From Gemmatimonadota bacterium (GTDB lineage: Bacteria > Gemmatimonadota > Gemmatimonadetes > Gemmatimonadales > GWC2-71-9), in NCBI GenBank assembly GCA_003220955.1, contig QHTW01000092.1, positions 5,811-14,061 on the forward strand: a stretch of DNA of 8,251 nucleotides, in the 5' to 3' direction. The notes beneath the pieces are model-generated. The model made no database searches. It was not told the origin of the DNA and was given only the letters and a program-made list of their open reading frames with translations. Positions 4,507 through 8,251 of this stretch are shown here, piece by piece; position 1 is the stretch's first letter; each line of letters starts with the position of its first letter. A program made the position numbers and the translations under genes.

Positions 4507-5850
4507 CTAGAGGTTCAAGGCGTAGGTTTTGATCTTGTTGATGAGCGTCGCGCGCGAGATCCCGAGCTCCAACGCGGCGCGCGTGCGGTTGCCTCCATGG
4601 TGGCGCAGGGTGCGCTCGATGTGTTGCCGCTCCATTTCCGACAACGATTGGGCCTGGTACCGGCGATCGGTGGGGGCGCGCTGCCGCAGGTCGGGCGGCA
4701 ATTGCTCCCAACCGATCGTCGGTTGCCCCCGTGCGAGGATCATGGCGCGCTCCAGCACATTGCGCATCTCCCGCACGTTGCCGGGCCACGGCGCCGCCAG
4801 GAGACGTTCGAGGACGTCGGTGGTGCACTCGGTCGGGCATCCCGGTAATTGCGTCTTGAGGTCCGTCAGGATGCGCGTGATCAGATCGAGCCGGTCCTGG
4901 CGTGTGCGATCGCGCACCGGCGGCAACGTCAACGGCATGACGTTCAGCCGGTAGTACAGGTCCTCCCGGAACCGCGAGGTCTCCACTTCGCGGACCAGGT
5001 CGCGGTTTGTCGCCGTCACGAGGCGCACGTCCACTTCCAGCTCGCGCGTCCCACCCAGGCGGCGGAACTTCTTCGTCTCCAGCACGTGCAGCAGCTTGGG
5101 CTGCAGCTCGAGCGCCAGCTCGCCGATCTCGTCGAGGAAAATCGTTCCATGATCGGCGAGCTCGAAGAGACCGACTTTACGCTCCTTCGCGTCGGTGAAC
5201 GCCCCTTTCTCGTGGCCGAACAGCTCCGAGTCGAGGAAGGTGGCCGACAGGCCGCCGCAGTTGACGTCCACGAAGGGACCGCCGGACCGCGGTGAGAGGT
5301 TGTGAATCACTCGCGCCACCCAGCCCTTCCCCGTGCCACTCTCGCCTTGCAGCAAGACGGTCGATCGCTCGCTCGCCGCGAGCAGCTCGATTTGGCGTGC
5401 CAGCGCCTGCATCGCGGGCGACCCCCCCAACGATCCCACACCCTCGCCCTCATGGTCGAGGGCGCGCAGCCGCGCGTTTTGCCGCGACAGCCGCATCTTC
5501 TCAGCGACGCGCGCGATCGCGGCCGACAGATGCGTCATGTCCACCGGCTTGGTAAGAAAATTCTCGGCGCCGAGCTGCATCGCCTTGACGGCCGTCTCGA
5601 TGTCGCCCTGGCCGGTCAGCAGAATCACGGCAGCGCCTTCGCGGCGCAGGCGCTCCAGCACCACCAGCCCGTTCGCGTCGGGGAGATGCAGATCGAGGAG
5701 CACGACATCGGGACGGACCCGCTGGTAGGTATCGATCGCCTGCTCGCCCGTGCCGTCGCGCCACACTTCGTAGCCGATGCGCTCGAAGTAGTCACCGATC
5801 GCGCGCAGCACCGCGGCATCGTCGTCGACCAGTAAGAGCGTGTCAGCCAT
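4507..5850 (-). CDS. Sigma-54-dependent response regulator, NtrC family
   Basis: A 447-residue transcription activator in three parts. Residues 1-120 are a receiver with acidic D9-D11, phospho-acceptor D53 (LLDLHLP), T79 and K101. Residues about 140-370 are the AAA+ domain: Walker A GESGTGKG (169-176), the sigma-54 contact loop GAFTDA (216-221), Walker B TIFLDE (236-241), and arginines R295 and R301 in FREDLYYRL. The C-terminal 405-447 is a Fis-type helix-turn-helix (NRTRAALELGISRATLINKI). Such proteins use ATP to open promoters held by sigma-54 RNA polymerase after phosphorylation by a partner kinase. No kinase is nearby. The ATG sits in the last eight bases of the lipid kinase gene, and AAGG lies six bases upstream within it. 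The loop has D where most members have the second G of GAFTGA, but the F and T that touch sigma-54 are kept, so activity is expected. Confidence 0.96.
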   Translation of the reverse strand: MADTLLLVDDDAAVLRAIGDYFERIGYEVWRDGTGEQAIDTYQRVRPDVVLLDLHLPDANGLVVLERLRREGAAVILLTGQGDIETAVKAMQLGAENFLTKPVDMTHLSAAIARVAEKMRLSRQNARLRALDHEGEGVGSLGGSPAMQALARQIELLAASERSTVLLQGESGTGKGWVARVIHNLSPRSGGPFVDVNCGGLSATFLDSELFGHEKGAFTDAKERKVGLFELADHGTIFLDEIGELALELQPKLLHVLETKKFRRLGGTRELEVDVRLVTATNRDLVREVETSRFREDLYYRLNVMPLTLPPVRDRTRQDRLDLITRILTDLKTQLPGCPTECTTDVLERLLAAPWPGNVREMRNVLERAMILARGQPTIGWEQLPPDLRQRAPTDRRYQAQSLSEMERQHIERTLRHHGGNRTRAALELGISRATLINKIKTYALNL

Positions 5851-6772
5851 GATGCGCCTTGAATCGGGGTCCGACCAAAACCGCCAGCGCGCCAGGCAAC
5901 AGCCGCGCCTCGAACGGGGTCTCGCCTGTCACATCACCGTCGAGCTGCACGGGTCGCGGCGCGCCCTCCAGCGCCTCCACACGAACCGTACGCCCACGAG
6001 CCCACCAGATGCGCCGGCCCTTCCCGTTTCTCGCGCGCCTCCCCCCCAGGAACAGCTCCATCACCGCGCTCGCGCTCTGAAACGCGCCATCGGCATCCAG
6101 CGCCATGACGTCGAGCCAACCGTCATCGGGAGAGAGGTCGGCACGCAGCCTGAGAAACCCCGGCGGCAGCTGGCCGCAGTTGAGCACGAGCACCATGGCG
6201 GCGCGGACGTCCTGGGACGCGCCGTCCACGGTCACGCGGTGTGCCGCGCTGCGGATCGACGGGAGCGTCAGCGCGGCGCGGGCGAGATACGCTCCCAGCT
6301 TCCAGCGCCGCTTTTCCTGCAGGCCAGTGCCCGCCATCAGCTGCGCGTCGAATCCCGTCCCGGCCACGACGGCGAAGTAATGCGCGCCGTCCGGTCGTTG
6401 TACGACGCCGAGATCGATGGCTTGCGCGCGCGCGCCGAGCAGGGCCCGCGCGGCGGCCGTCGTCGTCCGTGGCAGCCGCAGGTTTCCCGCCAGCACATTG
6501 CCCGTCCCGCCCGGCACGACCCCCAGTGCGATCCCCGATCCCGCGATGCCGGCCGCCACTTGCATTGCCGTACCATCGCCGCCATGGCTCACGAGCACGT
6601 CGAACCCCTCGCCGAGCGACTCCTCGGCGATACGGCGCGCGTCGCCGGGGCCGCTGATCGTGCGCAGATCCACGTTCCAGCCGCCACGACCGAGGATCTT
6701 CAGAATCGCGGTGACGGCGCGCGCGTCGGCACGGGCCGCGAAGGGGTTGGTGATCAGGAGCGCGCGCGTCAT
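5843..6772 (-). CDS. Diacylglycerol kinase-like lipid kinase (DAGK_cat, YegS/DgkB group)
   Basis: A 309-residue soluble lipid kinase. This family phosphorylates diacylglycerol or related lipids with ATP at the inner face of the cytoplasmic membrane. The N-terminal nucleotide-binding domain has NPFA (9-12), the GGDGT signature (64-68) and PGGTGN (87-92). The second domain has AGTGFDA (137-143), the PDDGWLDV segment (215-222) and a late QLDGD motif (276-280), as in DgkB and YegS. The length is typical. The ATG follows the TamB stop with no gap (TAAATG), and GGGAG lies 12 bases upstream inside tamB, so it is probably translated by re-initiation. Its own end overlaps the sigma-54 regulator by eight bases. 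The exact lipid substrate is not visible. Gene order suggests a link to outer-membrane lipid supply. Confidence 0.93.
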   Translation of the reverse strand: MTRALLITNPFAARADARAVTAILKILGRGGWNVDLRTISGPGDARRIAEESLGEGFDVLVSHGGDGTAMQVAAGIAGSGIALGVVPGGTGNVLAGNLRLPRTTTAAARALLGARAQAIDLGVVQRPDGAHYFAVVAGTGFDAQLMAGTGLQEKRRWKLGAYLARAALTLPSIRSAAHRVTVDGASQDVRAAMVLVLNCGQLPPGFLRLRADLSPDDGWLDVMALDADGAFQSASAVMELFLGGRRARNGKGRRIWWARGRTVRVEALEGAPRPVQLDGDVTGETPFEARLLPGALAVLVGPRFKAHHG

Positions 6773-8251
6773 TTAGTAGCGCCGCTCCCAGAACAGATCG
6801 AACCCGACCTGTCGCGACACGGGCGGCTGCGTGGTGCTGGCAGGGCTGCAGCTCCGCACCGGCTCGAAGCTCGCTTCGCTGCGCCACTCCGGGCTGAAGC
6901 GGTATTGGAGACTAGCCCCGAGCAGGTTCGTGAGTCGCGAGCCCGGATTGTTCTGGGTCTGCTGGCAGAAGCCGGCGTTCAGCACCAGGAATGTCTTGCC
7001 GCCGATCGCCCACCCCGCGGCCACCTGCGCCCCGGAGAAGGGGTTGTTCGGATCACCGGGACGGAGCTCGAAATAGTCGAGCGGCACGCCCAGATCGGAA
7101 ACGAACGTGCGCTCGAGCTCGCCGGCGACGAGCGACGAGAAAGCATTGCGCACGATCGCCCCTTCACCGCTGCCCAGCTCGAAGGTTGGCTTGCCGAGCA
7201 TCAAGTACGAGATGAGCTCGGTCTGCGACAGATCCCGCTCCGCCGATTCCAGCGTCAGTTTCGGCACCAGCAGCGTCCCCTGGATGTGCGCGATGACGGT
7301 GATATCGTGGTTGTTCCCCGTTCCTGGCAGCGGGTGCACCACGTGCCGCGCCGAGATGTCGAGCTCCGCGTTCAGGTCGGGTGTGCCGAAATACCGCACG
7401 GTCCCTTGGGACACGACGAACTCACGCGTCACCGGGCCGACCTGAAGGCGGTAGGTCCCCCGCGGCGCTTGCAGCGTGCCACTGAGCACGTAGTTGTTGC
7501 GGACCTTGTTGACCTGCACCGATCCCGTGAGCTGGATATTCGCTTCGTTGGATCTCAGCCATGCGTCTTCGCCCATCGTCAGCTGGAGGTTGTTGATCCG
7601 CAGGCTGTCGAAGAACACGCTTTCGAACTGTGGCCCGAGTCGCTGGGTGCGGATGAGCGAGGTGTCGATCAGATCCTGAACCCATGGCTCGTCGAGGTTC
7701 ACGACCCGCTTGGTGACCAGATCGGCGAAGTGGAGAACCCCGGAGGTGACGGTACCGCGCCCGGTAAGCGCCGCGCCAAACACCGGACCCGTGAGCGCCA
7801 AGCGGCCGCTCGCGGTGACGGCCAGATATCCCCGCAGATCAAGCGCCTTGAAGTTGGATGTCGTGATGTTCAGCGCCAGCACTGGCTTGGTCAGGCGTTC
7901 GAGGCGCATGAATCCCGTCAGTTCGGCGCGTCCCTCTTCGCTGGTCGCGGTAAGGCTGTCGACGCGAATCGTGTCGCCGCGCAGCGACAGGCCGCCGTTC
8001 AGGTTCGTGTAGCGCACGTTGAGCGCCGGGATCGTGGCCGCCGCGCTGCCGATCTGGAGTCCGCCGCGCAGCCGCGGGGCTTCCCACGTGCCGCCGATAC
8101 CTAGGTCTGCGCTGAACACACCGGCGACTTGCCGGACCGTCGTGGTCACAGCGGCCAGCACGCCGAGATCCACGCTGTCGGCGCGCGCCTGGACGGAGAG
8201 CGTTTCCGGCAGCTGCCGTTGGGCAACCGGTACCAGCGCGAGGTCGAGCGG
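6773..8251 (-). CDS. tamB: TamB-type translocation/assembly protein, C-terminal part (5' end beyond window)
   Basis: The last 492 residues of a large AsmA-like protein; the frame is open to the window edge. It shows the repeating short amphipathic beta-strands typical of TamB (GGTWEAPRLRGGLQIG, GRLALTGPVFG, LSGTLQAPRGTYRLQVG, VRYFGTPDLNAELDISA). It also has the conserved C-terminal block, IQGTLLVPKLTLESAERDL followed by SQTELISYLMLGKPTF. TamB is anchored in the inner membrane and spans the periplasm as a lipid-lined groove. It partners TamA/BamA and helps carry phospholipids, and possibly assemble proteins, at the outer membrane. After the block come about 130 residues ending LQYRFSPEWRSEASFEP and GFDLFWERRY, strands like those of outer-membrane beta-structure. 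Two cysteines lie in this tail (codons at 6967-6965 and 6850-6848). It is first of the visible coupled genes, stopping directly at the lipid kinase ATG. Confidence 0.93.
   Translation of the reverse strand, partial: PLDLALVPVAQRQLPETLSVQARADSVDLGVLAAVTTTVRQVAGVFSADLGIGGTWEAPRLRGGLQIGSAAATIPALNVRYTNLNGGLSLRGDTIRVDSLTATSEEGRAELTGFMRLERLTKPVLALNITTSNFKALDLRGYLAVTASGRLALTGPVFGAALTGRGTVTSGVLHFADLVTKRVVNLDEPWVQDLIDTSLIRTQRLGPQFESVFFDSLRINNLQLTMGEDAWLRSNEANIQLTGSVQVNKVRNNYVLSGTLQAPRGTYRLQVGPVTREFVVSQGTVRYFGTPDLNAELDISARHVVHPLPGTGNNHDITVIAHIQGTLLVPKLTLESAERDLSQTELISYLMLGKPTFELGSGEGAIVRNAFSSLVAGELERTFVSDLGVPLDYFELRPGDPNNPFSGAQVAAGWAIGGKTFLVLNAGFCQQTQNNPGSRLTNLLGASLQYRFSPEWRSEASFEPVRSCSPASTTQPPVSRQVGFDLFWERRY

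Noticed and set aside
5840..8104. A 754-codon open frame on the plus strand, antisense to the kinase and tamB
   Set aside because: It is rich in Arg, His, Gln and Ala with no recognisable domain. It mirrors the codon bias of two well-identified genes on the other strand, so it is a high-GC shadow frame.
1..8251. tRNA, rRNA, insertion sequence, phage or defence genes
   Set aside because: Every stretch is accounted for by housekeeping-type protein genes. No clover-leaf, transposase motif, terminal inverted repeat of an IS, or integrase signature was seen.

Overview
This is a GC-rich, very compact stretch of a bacterial chromosome. A TamB-type protein, which works between the inner and outer membranes, points to a diderm organism. 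The gene set and the (N)GGTGTC heptamer palindrome would fit Gemmatimonadota or a similar soil phylum, but that placement is an impression from gene content and has not been tested. I see ten protein genes. Two are cut by the window edges: a CYTH gene at the left and tamB at the right. There are no RNA genes, insertion sequences, CRISPR arrays or gene-free stretches over 70 bases.

Region 1 (1-3226, minus strand) is a gene string read right to left. It holds an S58/P1 peptidase of the DmpA/NylC fold, a cytoplasmic-looking NlpC/P60 (YkfC-like) cell-wall peptide hydrolase, a 50-base palindrome of heptamers, a HAD phosphatase, and a CYTH (triphosphate tunnel/class IV cyclase) protein that starts at GTG inside the HAD stop. 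The peptidase pair suggests muropeptide recycling. The HAD/CYTH pair suggests handling of a phosphorylated or triphosphorylated small molecule. The palindrome separates the two pairs and seems to supply the -35 box of a promoter for the second.

Region 2 (3227-4505) holds three small genes. A response regulator on the plus strand has a receiver domain and a coiled-coil tail but no effector domain. Convergent with it, and overlapping by four bases, is a 60-residue protein with four CxxC pairs. Divergent from that is a four-helix membrane protein.

Region 3 (4507-8251, minus strand) is a tightly coupled operon read right to left: the C-terminal part of TamB, a diacylglycerol-kinase-like lipid kinase starting directly at the TamB stop, and a sigma-54-dependent NtrC-type response regulator overlapping the kinase by 8 bases. 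TamB-like proteins are linked to phospholipid delivery to the outer membrane, so this looks like an envelope-lipid module with its own transcription activator. It is the most interesting grouping in the window. No histidine kinase is present for either response regulator.
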